Source: Coprosoma sp963660615 (GTDB lineage: Bacteria; Bacillota_I; Bacilli_A; RF39; UBA660). From it: a DNA stretch of 12,077 bases. The translations under genes and the position numbers were made by a program. Under the pieces are notes generated by a model that was not told the DNA's origin, ran no database searches, and worked only from the letters and a program-made list of their open reading frames with translations. The stretch spans positions 1-12,077 of the forward strand of contig CAVKYE010000026.1 in the NCBI GenBank assembly GCA_963660615.1, read 5' to 3'. This document shows, one piece after another, positions 1-7,013 of the stretch (positions are counted from its first letter, which is position 1; each line of letters opens with the position of its first letter).

Positions 1-48
1 GCAAGTGGTACAGATACTGCTTATGTCAAAAACTTTAGTGTAGAGTAA
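1..48 (+). CDS. C-terminal end of an unidentified protein (partial)
   Basis: Frame 1 is open from the window edge and ends at a TAA at 46-48, giving the 15-residue tail ASGTDTAYVKNFSVE. A strong hairpin terminator begins 57 bases downstream, which fits this being the real end of a plus-strand gene. Fifteen residues are too few to assign a family, and a chance open frame of this length is possible. The neighbouring sequence to the left would settle it. Confidence 0.4.
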   Translation, partial: ASGTDTAYVKNFSVE

Positions 49-104
49 TTTGTAATTTTAAATGAAGTTATAAATAATTTCCTCATTAAATTTATTAAAT
101 AATA

Positions 105-139
105 AATAGGTTAACTCATTATTGAGTTGGCCTATTTTT
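105..139 (+). terminator. Rho-independent terminator upstream of dnaB
   Basis: A 14-bp stem pairs 105-118 with 123-136 around a TTAT loop. It is perfect apart from two adjacent G-U wobbles, and is followed by a T run (135-139). It separates the gene ending at 48 from dnaB, so dnaB must have its own promoter. The rest of 49-221 shows only a weak promoter and the dnaB ribosome-binding site. Confidence 0.8.
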
Positions 140-165
140 ATCATCGGTTTAAATTAAAAACCCCC

Positions 166-194
166 TTTTTAAAAAACATAAAATATGATAAAAT
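166..194 (+). promoter_or_regulatory. Weak candidate promoter for dnaB-dnaI
   Basis: Between the terminator and dnaB there is a -10-like TAAAAT at 189-194, overlapping an alternative TATGAT at 184-189. A poor -35 match (TTTTTA, 166-171) lies 17 bases upstream. A start near 200 would leave a very short leader before the ribosome-binding site at 209-217. In such AT-rich DNA these matches are weak; the main argument is that a promoter is needed after the terminator. Confidence 0.25.
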
Positions 195-221
195 TAAATA
201 TAGAGATTGGGGGAAAGTACA

Positions 222-1496
222 ATGAAAACAAACCTATTACCAGCCGATACATACATCGTCAAAAATCAAACAGTACTAGACAACGAAATAAGAAACATCC
301 TATTCAAACTATATCAACCAATCATTGGCAGTACAGCCATAAACCTTTATCTAACCCTTTGGGCTGATTTAGACTCACTATTAATAATGTCAACTGAATA
401 TACCCACCACAGCCTAATGAGTAAAATGAGACTAAAACTAGAAGACCTCTTAGAAGCAAGAGAAAAACTAGAAGCCACATGCCTATTAAAAACATACGTC
501 AAAAAAGGAAACATAAATAACTACATATATGAACTATATTCACCACTAGAACCAAGAGAATTTTTAGATAACCCCATATTTTCCCTCGCCCTAGAAAACA
601 ACATAGGCAAAAGAGAATACAAAAAAATAGTAAAATTTTTCTCAATCCCCAAAATAGATTTAAAAGGATATGAAGACATAACCGTATCCTTCAGTGAAAC
701 CTTTGAACAAGTAAACCTAACATCATTAAACGAAGATATTGAAGATGTAAGAAAAATAAAACATCTAGACTTAGTTATTGACGAAAAAATAGATTTAAGA
801 AGTGTAATCGAAGACATCCCTTCAGAAATATTAAACAAAAGAAGCCTAACCAAAGATATAAAAGATTTAATATATAAATTATCATTCGTCTACAAACTAG
901 AAAAAGAAGAACTAACCGAACTTATCAGAAACTCCGTAAACGAAAAGCATATAATCGATAAAGCCACCTTAAGAAAAAATTGTCAAAACTACTACACCTT
1001 CGAGCACAAAGGTTCTCTTCCATCACTAATATACAAAAAACAACCAGAATACTTAAGAAAACAAGTATCAGATAACTCCAAAAAAGCCAAAATTATATAC
1101 ACCTTTGAAACAACCAGTCCATACGATTTTCTAGCCGGCAAAAATAAAGGTGTGAGACCAAACAAAACCGATCTTTCACTATTAGAAATCCTCTTAATAG
1201 ACTATGATTTAAACCCAGGTGTCGTAAACGTCCTAATAGACTACGTATTAAAAATAAATAATAATAAATTAACCAAAAATTTTGTTCTAACCATCGCCTC
1301 TCAGTGGAAAAGAAGTAATATAAAAACCGTAAGCGAAGCTATGGAACTGTGTAAAAAAGAAAACAGTACAAAAAAACAAACAAAAAAACCACCAATAAAA
1401 AAAGAAGAAAAACCATTATGGTATGGTAAAACAATCGAAGAAGAAAAAGCCAGCCAAGAAGAAATCGAAAAACTAGAAGCCCTTTTAAAAAGATAG
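222..1496 (+). CDS. dnaB: Replication initiation and membrane attachment protein DnaB (primosome)
   Basis: This 424-residue protein matches the Firmicutes DnaB family (not the replicative helicase of that name in E. coli). With DnaD and DnaI it loads the replicative helicase at oriC and at stalled forks. The N-terminal part (about 1-110, with KLYQPIIGSTAINLYLTLWA near 25-45) is the conserved winged-helix region. The DnaB/DnaD C-terminal fold lies at about 300-380, beginning PYDFLAG. A lysine/glutamate-rich tail ends the protein. I chose ATG 222 rather than the in-frame TTG at 207 because GGGGGAAAG (209-217) sits at ribosome-binding distance from the ATG and would overlap the upstream codons. 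The stop is TAG. dnaI starts 12 bases downstream, so the two are co-transcribed as in Bacillus. Confidence 0.9.
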   Translation: MKTNLLPADTYIVKNQTVLDNEIRNILFKLYQPIIGSTAINLYLTLWADLDSLLIMSTEYTHHSLMSKMRLKLEDLLEAREKLEATCLLKTYVKKGNINNYIYELYSPLEPREFLDNPIFSLALENNIGKREYKKIVKFFSIPKIDLKGYEDITVSFSETFEQVNLTSLNEDIEDVRKIKHLDLVIDEKIDLRSVIEDIPSEILNKRSLTKDIKDLIYKLSFVYKLEKEELTELIRNSVNEKHIIDKATLRKNCQNYYTFEHKGSLPSLIYKKQPEYLRKQVSDNSKKAKIIYTFETTSPYDFLAGKNKGVRPNKTDLSLLEILLIDYDLNPGVVNVLIDYVLKINNNKLTKNFVLTIASQWKRSNIKTVSEAMELCKKENSTKKQTKKPPIKKEEKPLWYGKTIEEEKASQEEIEKLEALLKR

Positions 1497-1508
1497 GAAG
1501 GATAAAAA

Positions 1509-2432
1509 ATGCAAAAAGTAAGTGAACTAACCAAAACCAAAGTAAATCTAGATAAACTTTTAGAAGAAGCATATGACGAAGCCTTAGAAAACAAATACTT
1601 TAAAGAAATCGTCGTTAAACTAAAACTAAAAAGAAAAGATCTAATAAAATATACCTCAACCCTAGAATCATGCGCCAAAGAATACGAAAACTGTAAGAAC
1701 TGCAAAGGCATACTAGAATGTAAAAACAAAATAAAAGGTCATGCCTATCTTCCAAAATACGTAGAAGGTGGATTAGAATTTTCATATAGAGCCTGCAAGT
1801 ACAAAAAAAACCTAGACAAAAAGAATAAATATCAAAACAACATGACAATATATAAAGTTCCAGAAGAAATAAAAGAAGCCTCATTCGATAAAATATACAA
1901 AACTGATAAAAAAAGATTTGATGTATTAATATGGCTAACCGAATTTATGGATAAATACAAAAAAGATCCTCACCAAAAAGGCTTATATTTGTGTGGTAAT
2001 TTTGGAGCAGGAAAAACCTATTTAATATCCGCCATGTTTGGCACACTTGCCAAAGAAGGAGTAAAAAGTGCTATAATCTTTTGGCCTGAATACCTAAGAG
2101 ATTTAAAATCATCATTCAACTCAGAATATAAAGGCGAATTCAGTACAAAATATAATAAAATCAAAACAGCCCCATTACTATTAATAGATGACCTAGGAGC
2201 CGAAAACATAACCCCATGGAGTAGAGACGAAATATTATGTCCCTTACTTCAATATAGAATGGATGAAAAACTACCAACCTTCATCACCTCAAACCTAAAC
2301 CTAGAAGCCCTAGAAAGCCACATCGCCCTAACAAACAAAGGGGATGAAATAATCAAAGCAGGAAGAATAATTTCTAGAATAAAACAACTAACCGAATACA
2401 AAGAAATGATAAGCCAAAACCTTAGAAAATAA
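1509..2432 (+). CDS. dnaI: Primosomal protein DnaI, AAA+ helicase loader
   Basis: This 307-residue protein is close to the B. subtilis DnaI length (about 311). DnaI is the ATPase that delivers the hexameric helicase DnaC to the DnaD/DnaB-primed origin. An N-terminal cysteine cluster (C55, C62, C65, C71, plus H78) fits the zinc-binding domain that contacts the helicase. The AAA+ domain shows Walker A GNFGAGKT at about 163-170 and Walker B LLLIDDLG ending near 230, with the basic AGRIISRIKQL segment near the end. The ribosome-binding site GGAAGGAT lies just before ATG 1509. It follows dnaB by 12 bases, so it is in the same operon. No terminator follows before the T-box leader promoter, so some transcripts may run into the T-box. 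Confidence 0.93.
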   Translation: MQKVSELTKTKVNLDKLLEEAYDEALENKYFKEIVVKLKLKRKDLIKYTSTLESCAKEYENCKNCKGILECKNKIKGHAYLPKYVEGGLEFSYRACKYKKNLDKKNKYQNNMTIYKVPEEIKEASFDKIYKTDKKRFDVLIWLTEFMDKYKKDPHQKGLYLCGNFGAGKTYLISAMFGTLAKEGVKSAIIFWPEYLRDLKSSFNSEYKGEFSTKYNKIKTAPLLLIDDLGAENITPWSRDEILCPLLQYRMDEKLPTFITSNLNLEALESHIALTNKGDEIIKAGRIISRIKQLTEYKEMISQNLRK

Positions 2433-2434
2433 TA

Positions 2435-2463
2435 TTGACAAATAAAAAAATAAATATTAAAAT
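2435..2463 (+). promoter_or_regulatory. Vegetative promoter of the thrS T-box transcript
   Basis: A perfect -35 TTGACA at 2435-2440 is separated by exactly 17 bases from a -10 TAAAAT at 2458-2463. The predicted start near 2470 lies just upstream of the T-box leader. The -35 box begins 3 bases after the dnaI stop codon. Confidence 0.75.
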
Positions 2464-2480
2464 ATAAATAATAGTTTTGA

Positions 2481-2670
2481 AAAGGACACGATTATTAAGA
2501 AGTATTTAAAAGCGAATTAGGGATAGTGTAAGCCTAAAGAAATAACCTTAATAATTACTACCTTGGAACTGCATAATAAAAAGTTATGCCGGTATTAACC
2601 GTTATATTAATTAAGTTATAAGGTAGGATGGTACCGCGTCTATACGCTCCTTGAAATAAGGGCGTTTTTT
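2481..2670 (+). ncRNA. T-box leader (threonine) controlling the 2693 ORF and thrS
   Basis: T-box RNAs sense uncharged tRNA and allow read-through of a terminator. The conserved T-box core AGGATGGTACCGCG lies at 2625-2638. Its TGGT (2629-2632) can pair with a tRNA ending ACCA. Stem I has an 8-bp base (2491-2498 with 2548-2555). An AGTA loop-E motif lies on its 5' side (2501-2504), and a candidate specifier ACC (Thr codon) at 2545-2547 lies opposite. The distal arm (2512-2537) resembles the usual AG-bulge and terminal loop. A further hairpin pairs 2571-2576 with 2584-2589. The terminator (2644-2670) uses CCTT at 2649-2652, which can instead pair with AGG of the antiterminator, so the two folds exclude each other. 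The specifier agrees with the downstream thrS. Exact boundaries are approximate. Confidence 0.9.
2644..2670 (+). terminator. Regulated intrinsic terminator of the T-box leader
   Basis: The left arm ACGC-T-CCTT (2644-2652, one bulged T) pairs with AAGGGCGT (2658-2665) around a short GAAAT loop and runs into six Ts. In the tRNA-bound state the left arm is taken up by the antiterminator (GCG 2636-2638 with CGC 2645-2647, and AGG 2625-2627 with CCT 2649-2651). Confidence 0.85.
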
Positions 2671-2692
2671 CATTTTTTTAGGGGGAAATAAT

Positions 2693-2992
2693 ATGAAAAA
2701 AAGAAGCAAAAAAGGAATAAGCATGATCAGGTTTCTAATCGATTACTACGAAATAGAAAATCCGAAACTATTAAAACAAATACCGTATATAACCCATAAA
2801 GAGTTAAAAGAAATCGCACCAAAATATGGAATAAAACTAAAAAGAGCAATGAGTCAGCAAGTTACCAAAGAAGAAGAACTAACTGGTAAATACATTTTCG
2901 TATCAGACATCACAAATAACGTAATTCCATATCAAAATCCATATAGAAAAGAATATAGCGAAAAAACAAAAACACTAAGAAAGGAAAAATAA
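2693..2992 (+). CDS. Unrecognised 99-residue basic protein in the thrS T-box operon
   Basis: I do not recognise this family. It is lysine/arginine-rich, without a signal peptide or membrane segment. The core at about 11-55 (MIRFLIDYYEI, then THKELKEIAPKYGIKLKR) looks helical, possibly a small nucleic-acid-binding fold; that is inference. A strong ribosome-binding site AGGGGGAAA (2680-2688) supports ATG 2693. A second good start is ATG 2723, preceded by AAAGGAA (2711-2717), which would give an 89-residue product. It is the first gene after the T-box, and thrS starts 2 bases after its stop, so both respond to threonine-tRNA charging. It occupies the place of ytxB-ytxC between dnaI and thrS in B. 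subtilis but does not resemble what I recall of YtxC. It also does not resemble a TGS domain. Confidence 0.75.
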   Translation: MKKRSKKGISMIRFLIDYYEIENPKLLKQIPYITHKELKEIAPKYGIKLKRAMSQQVTKEEELTGKYIFVSDITNNVIPYQNPYRKEYSEKTKTLRKEK

Positions 2993-2994
2993 AA

Positions 2995-4743
2995 ATGATA
3001 AATATAAAAGAAAACGAAAAACTAAATACCCTAAACCATAGTTGTGCCCATTTACTAGCTCACGCCATAAAGCACCTATATAAAGATGCCAAATTTTGGG
3101 TAGGACCAGTAATAACTGAAGGATTCTACTACGACATTGATTTAGACTATCACATAACCGAAAACGACCTAGAAAACATCACCAAAGAAATGAAAAAAAT
3201 AGCCAAATCAGATAAACTAATTAAAAGAATCGAATTAACCAAAGAAGAAGCCAAAGAAATCTTCAAAAATGATCCATACAAAATAGACATCATAAATAAT
3301 CTAAAAGAAGATGAAATAATATCAGCTTACAAACAAGATGACTTTATAGACTTATGTAGAGGACCACACGTAAAAAGCACAAAATTATTAAAAAACTTTA
3401 AACTACTAAAAATAAGCGGTGCTTATTACAAAGGTGACTCAAAAAACAAAGTATTACAAAGAATATATGGAGTATGTTTCGAAACCAAAGAAGATTTAGA
3501 AAAACACCTAGAAGCCCTAGAAGAAGCCAAAGAAAGAGATCATCGTAAACTAGGTAAAGAACTAGAATTATTCATGAGCCATGAACTAGTAGGACCAGGT
3601 TTACAAATGTGGTTACCAAACGGAGCCATCGTCAGAGGCGAACTAGAAAAATACATCAAAAATAAAGAAACAGCCCTAGGCTACAAACACGTATACACCC
3701 CATCACTTGCCAGCACCGAACTATACAAAGTAAGTGGACATTGGGATCACTACAAAGAAGATATGTTCCCAGTCATGAAAATGGATAATGAAGAACTAGT
3801 CCTAAGACCAATGAACTGTCCTCATCATATGCTAATATACAAAAGCAAACTACACTCATACCGTGACCTTCCAATAAGAATCGGTGAACTAGCCCATGAC
3901 TTTAGATACGAAGCATCAGGAGCTGTATGTGGACTAGAAAGAGTAAGACAAATGTGTCAAAACGACGCCCACTTATTCATAAGAAAAGACCAAATAAAAG
4001 AAGAAGTATCAAAAGTAGTAAACCTAATACTAGATGTATATAAAGACTTCAATATCAAAGATTACTCATTTAGACTATCACTAAGAGACAAAAACAACAC
4101 TGAAAAATATTTCGATGATGATGATATGTGGAACAAAGCCGAAAGCTCACTTAGAAAAGTTCTGCAAGATTTAAAACTAGACTTTTACGAAGCCGAAGGA
4201 GAAGCCGCATTTTATGGGCCAAAACTAGACGTCCAAATAAAATCAGCCATCGGCCACGATGTAACCCTATCAACCTGCCAACTAGACTTCCTATTACCAG
4301 AAAGATTTGACCTAACATATATAGATGAAAACGGTGAAAAAACAAGACCAGTAGTCATCCATAGAGCCATACTAGGAACATTCGATAGATTTATGGCCTA
4401 CCTAATAGAAGAAACCAAAGGAGCCTTCCCACTATGGCTATCACCAACCCAAATAAACATAATCCCCGTAAATAACGAATACCACTTAGAATACTCAAAA
4501 GAATTAGAAGAAACATTAAACCAAAACGGCTTTAGAACAAACCTAGATGCAAGAGAAGAAAAACTAGGATACCGTATGCGAGAAAGCGTAACCAAAAAAA
4601 TCCCATACGCCCTAATAATTGGCGATAAAGAAAAAGAAACAAAAACAATAAGCTATAGAAAATATGGAAATAAAGAAACCATAAACATAAAAATAGAAGA
4701 CTTTATAAAACTAATAAACAAAACCATCAAAGAAAAACTTTAA
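2995..4743 (+). CDS. thrS: Threonyl-tRNA synthetase, form lacking the N-terminal TGS domain
   Basis: This class II synthetase charges tRNA-Thr in the cytoplasm. At 582 residues it is about 60 shorter than B. subtilis ThrS (about 643). It starts directly in the editing domain: HSCAH at 15-19 (the HxxxH metal-type motif) and CRGPH at 121-125. The catalytic core shows MNCPHH (C275), motif 2 FRYEASG with DAH (H326), and motif 3 around VVIHRAILGTFDRF (H456); C275, H326 and H456 are the expected zinc ligands. The anticodon-binding domain begins near PLWLSPTQINIIPVN (about 480) and runs to the end. ATG 2995 is preceded by AAGGAAA (2981-2987). Upstream sequence belongs to another ORF, so the missing TGS domain is not a start-site error. 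It is regulated by the T-box leader. No terminator is seen after the stop. Confidence 0.96.
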   Translation: MINIKENEKLNTLNHSCAHLLAHAIKHLYKDAKFWVGPVITEGFYYDIDLDYHITENDLENITKEMKKIAKSDKLIKRIELTKEEAKEIFKNDPYKIDIINNLKEDEIISAYKQDDFIDLCRGPHVKSTKLLKNFKLLKISGAYYKGDSKNKVLQRIYGVCFETKEDLEKHLEALEEAKERDHRKLGKELELFMSHELVGPGLQMWLPNGAIVRGELEKYIKNKETALGYKHVYTPSLASTELYKVSGHWDHYKEDMFPVMKMDNEELVLRPMNCPHHMLIYKSKLHSYRDLPIRIGELAHDFRYEASGAVCGLERVRQMCQNDAHLFIRKDQIKEEVSKVVNLILDVYKDFNIKDYSFRLSLRDKNNTEKYFDDDDMWNKAESSLRKVLQDLKLDFYEAEGEAAFYGPKLDVQIKSAIGHDVTLSTCQLDFLLPERFDLTYIDENGEKTRPVVIHRAILGTFDRFMAYLIEETKGAFPLWLSPTQINIIPVNNEYHLEYSKELEETLNQNGFRTNLDAREEKLGYRMRESVTKKIPYALIIGDKEKETKTISYRKYGNKETINIKIEDFIKLINKTIKEKL

Positions 4744-4767
4744 CAAAACCTCATTTTCTGATATAAT
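4740..4767 (+). promoter_or_regulatory. Extended -10 promoter of lysS
   Basis: A -35 TTAACA (4740-4745, five of six matches) overlaps the thrS stop codon. A perfect TATAAT (4762-4767) follows after 16 bases and carries a TG extension (4759-4760). The start would be near 4774, just before the lysS ribosome-binding site. lysS is therefore at least partly independent of the threonine T-box. Confidence 0.7.
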
Positions 4768-4794
4768 ATATAACACAAAAAAAGGAGTGATTTT

Positions 4795-6261
4795 ATGCGT
4801 GAATTTACACAGCAAGAACAAGTAAGAAGAGATAAAGTAGAAGAAATAAGAAAAGAATGTAACCCATACCCTGAAAAATACGAAGTAACAAATTCAATAA
4901 AAGAAGCAAGAAACTTAGAAGACGGAACAAAAAACATAAAAATAGCTGGAAGAATCGTCTTCATGAGAAAAATGGGAAAACTAAGTTTCATCAAAATAAG
5001 AGACATCGAAAGTGCCATCCAAGTATCACTACAACTAGACTTACTAGGAGAAAAATACAAATTTTTCAAAACATCATTTGACGTAGGAGACTTCATCGGA
5101 GCAGAAGGCGAAATAGTAACCACTCAAACAGGTGAAAAAACCCTAAGAGCCGAAAATATCGAATTTTTAGGCAAAGCCCTAAAACCACTACCAGAAAAAT
5201 TCCACGGCGTAACCGACCAAGAAATAAAATACAGAAATCGTTACGTAGACTTAATCATGAATGAAGATGCAAGAGAAAGATTCATTCTTCGTAGCAAACT
5301 AATATGGGAAATAAGAAACTTTCTAAATAAAGAAGGATATGTAGAAATAGAAACCCCAATTTTAAATAACAAAGCATCAGGAGCCCTAGCTAAACCATTC
5401 ATAACTCATCATAACGCTCTAGATGCAGACTTCTACCTTAGAATAGCCCCAGAAACATACCTAAAAAGAGCCATAGTAGGCGGCTTTACCAAAGTATATG
5501 AATTCGCCAGATGTTTCAGAAACGAAGGAATGGACGCAACTCACCTACAAGACTTTACCATGCTAGAAGGATATGGTGCCTACCTAAACTATAAAGACAA
5601 CATGAAATTATTAAAAAACATGCTACAAACAGTCATCAAAAATCTATTTGGAACATTAGAAATAACCATTGAAGGCAAAAAAGTAGACCTATCTGGAGAA
5701 TGGGAAGAAATTTCAATGCGTGATTTAATATTAAAATATAGTCCCATAGACATATACAAATACAACACCAAAGAAAAACTATTAAACAAAATAAAAGAAG
5801 AAAAACTAGAAATAGATAGTGAAACCCCATTAGAAAACTTAGGATATGGTAACCTAGTAGACCAACTATACAAAAAAGTCGCAAGGCCTCACGTCTTAAA
5901 ACCAATATTCCTAACAAAACACCCAATCGAACTATCCCCACTTGCTAGAGCAAACGACGAAAATCCAAACCTTACAGACCGTTTCCAATTAGTAATAAAT
6001 GGAGCTGAAATCATCAACGCTTACTCAGAATTAGTAGATCCAAAAGAACAAGAAAGAAGACTAATAGAACAAGCAAACCTAAAAGCAAGCGGAGATGATG
6101 AAGCCATGATGATGGATATGGATTACATAGAAGCCATGGAATACGGAATGCCACCAATCTCAGGATGGGGAATCGGAATAGATAGACTAGTTCAACTACT
6201 AACAGACGCGCCAAACATCAAAGATGCCGTAATGTTCCCACTTATGCGTAACAAAGACTAA
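4795..6261 (+). CDS. lysS: Class II lysyl-tRNA synthetase
   Basis: This 488-residue protein has the usual LysRS length. An N-terminal OB-fold anticodon-binding domain spans about 45-140 (IKIAGRIVFMRKMGKLSFIK...). Motif 1 is near FLNKEGYVEIETPIL. Motif 2 starts at FRNEG (241-245), and motif 3 is GWGIGIDR (457-464). The order and final MFPLMR segment are those of LysRS rather than AspRS or AsnRS. It differs from the Bacillus enzyme after motif 2: DATHLQDFTMLEGYGAY replaces the familiar STRHNPEFT...YEAY, so it belongs to a divergent LysRS branch. The ribosome-binding site AAAGGAGTGA (4781-4790) precedes ATG 4795. Its own promoter overlaps the thrS stop, and a short hairpin terminator starts on its stop codon. 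Confidence 0.95.
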   Translation: MREFTQQEQVRRDKVEEIRKECNPYPEKYEVTNSIKEARNLEDGTKNIKIAGRIVFMRKMGKLSFIKIRDIESAIQVSLQLDLLGEKYKFFKTSFDVGDFIGAEGEIVTTQTGEKTLRAENIEFLGKALKPLPEKFHGVTDQEIKYRNRYVDLIMNEDARERFILRSKLIWEIRNFLNKEGYVEIETPILNNKASGALAKPFITHHNALDADFYLRIAPETYLKRAIVGGFTKVYEFARCFRNEGMDATHLQDFTMLEGYGAYLNYKDNMKLLKNMLQTVIKNLFGTLEITIEGKKVDLSGEWEEISMRDLILKYSPIDIYKYNTKEKLLNKIKEEKLEIDSETPLENLGYGNLVDQLYKKVARPHVLKPIFLTKHPIELSPLARANDENPNLTDRFQLVINGAEIINAYSELVDPKEQERRLIEQANLKASGDDEAMMMDMDYIEAMEYGMPPISGWGIGIDRLVQLLTDAPNIKDAVMFPLMRNKD

Positions 6262-6278
6262 GTGCTAAGCACTTTTTT
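6260..6278 (+). terminator. Short terminator overlapping the lysS stop codon
   Basis: AAGTGC (6260-6265) pairs with GCACTT (6269-6274) around a TAA triloop, and the T run extends to 6278. The stem is only 6 bp, so termination is probably partial. The following gene (ATG 6302) has no convincing promoter of its own and may depend on read-through. Confidence 0.6.
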
Positions 6279-6301
6279 CTTTGCCAAAGAAAGGAGAAAA
6301 A

Positions 6302-6979
6302 ATGATTGAAAAATACAAAAAAGGAGAAATTCAAATCGAAGAAATTTTCAAATACATAGACGAAAATGGTGACAAAGGATTTTACTATCCACTAATAAAA
6401 AACTTAAAAAAAGAAGACCTAGAAAAACTAGAAAATAAAATAATCGAAACCAAAGACCCTTTACTATGCTACTGCCTAGCTAGAAAAAAAGGAGCAAACG
6501 TCAAAAAACTAGGGGAAGTAATTCTCAAATACGCCCCACCATTAATAAACGTAAAATTCTTCAAAATAAAAGGAGCAGACAAAGAAAAGCATAGACAAAA
6601 AGTCCTAGAAAGTAAAAATGTAGTAGCCTGTATAACCTTAGCCGAAATAGATAAATTACATGTAAAAGAATATGGAAAAGTAATATTAGAAAACGCCGAT
6701 GCCATAGATAACCTTTACTTCATAACCCTAAAAGGCTCAGACGTCAAAGCCCATGAACAAAACATATTAGAAAATGGAACAGTACGCGAAATAATATCCC
6801 TTATAAAAAGTCCTAAAACAAATACCAAAAAAGCCTCTCTAGGACTATTAAAAAGACCATTTAAAATAATCAAAAAAAATCTTTTGACCCATGCCATCAT
6901 TGAAAAAAAACATCCAAAAACTCCAAAATCAAAAATCTTAAAAAAGCACATTTCTAGTAATAAAACAAAAAAACAATAA
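6302..6979 (+). CDS. Helical-repeat protein of unknown function with basic tail
   Basis: This 225-residue soluble protein has no signal peptide or membrane segment. Residues about 55-162 form roughly four degenerate units of about 27 residues. Each has a hydrophobic stretch, a K-G-A/S-D/N turn (KKGANV, IKGADK, LKGSDV; the third unit has a variant turn, IDKLHV), then a helix with an E/K-VIL or NIL motif followed by EN/ES/KY. This resembles the alpha-helical repeats of hypothetical proteins from gut Firmicutes and their phages, possibly a binding scaffold; I cannot name a family. Residues 163-225 are very lysine-rich, suggesting contact with nucleic acid or another polyanion. ATG 6302 is preferred over an in-frame TTG at 6281 because AAAGGAGA (6290-6297) is correctly spaced from it. 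The terminator after lysS and the spoIIIAH gene flank it. Confidence 0.8.
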   Translation: MIEKYKKGEIQIEEIFKYIDENGDKGFYYPLIKNLKKEDLEKLENKIIETKDPLLCYCLARKKGANVKKLGEVILKYAPPLINVKFFKIKGADKEKHRQKVLESKNVVACITLAEIDKLHVKEYGKVILENADAIDNLYFITLKGSDVKAHEQNILENGTVREIISLIKSPKTNTKKASLGLLKRPFKIIKKNLLTHAIIEKKHPKTPKSKILKKHISSNKTKKQ

Positions 6980-7013
6980 TATAATTAATTAGAAATGTAC
7001 TGGAGGGATAATA

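Noticed and set aside
146..170. Possible second hairpin and a CCCCC/GGGGG pairing that could hide the dnaB ribosome-binding site
   Set aside because: The hairpin is only 5 bp. The likely transcription start lies downstream of the C run, so the pairing would not exist in the mRNA.
207..221. TTG start for dnaB at 207
   Set aside because: The GGGGGAAAG ribosome-binding sequence lies inside this extension and is correctly placed for ATG 222.
1301..1729. Minus-strand open frame of 142 codons across the dnaB/dnaI junction
   Set aside because: It is a shadow of two well-supported plus-strand genes. The low-complexity Ser/Phe/Leu product is what antisense of A-rich coding sequence gives, and it has no ribosome-binding site or family resemblance.
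2693..2992. The small ORF before thrS as a split-off TGS domain
   Set aside because: Its sequence lacks the beta-grasp pattern and the conserved TGS-type hydrophobic and glycine positions, and is strongly basic and helical instead.
6281..6301. TTG start for the helical-repeat gene at 6281
   Set aside because: AAAGGAGA at 6290-6297 is ideally spaced for ATG 6302, and the extra residues would be translated ribosome-binding sequence.
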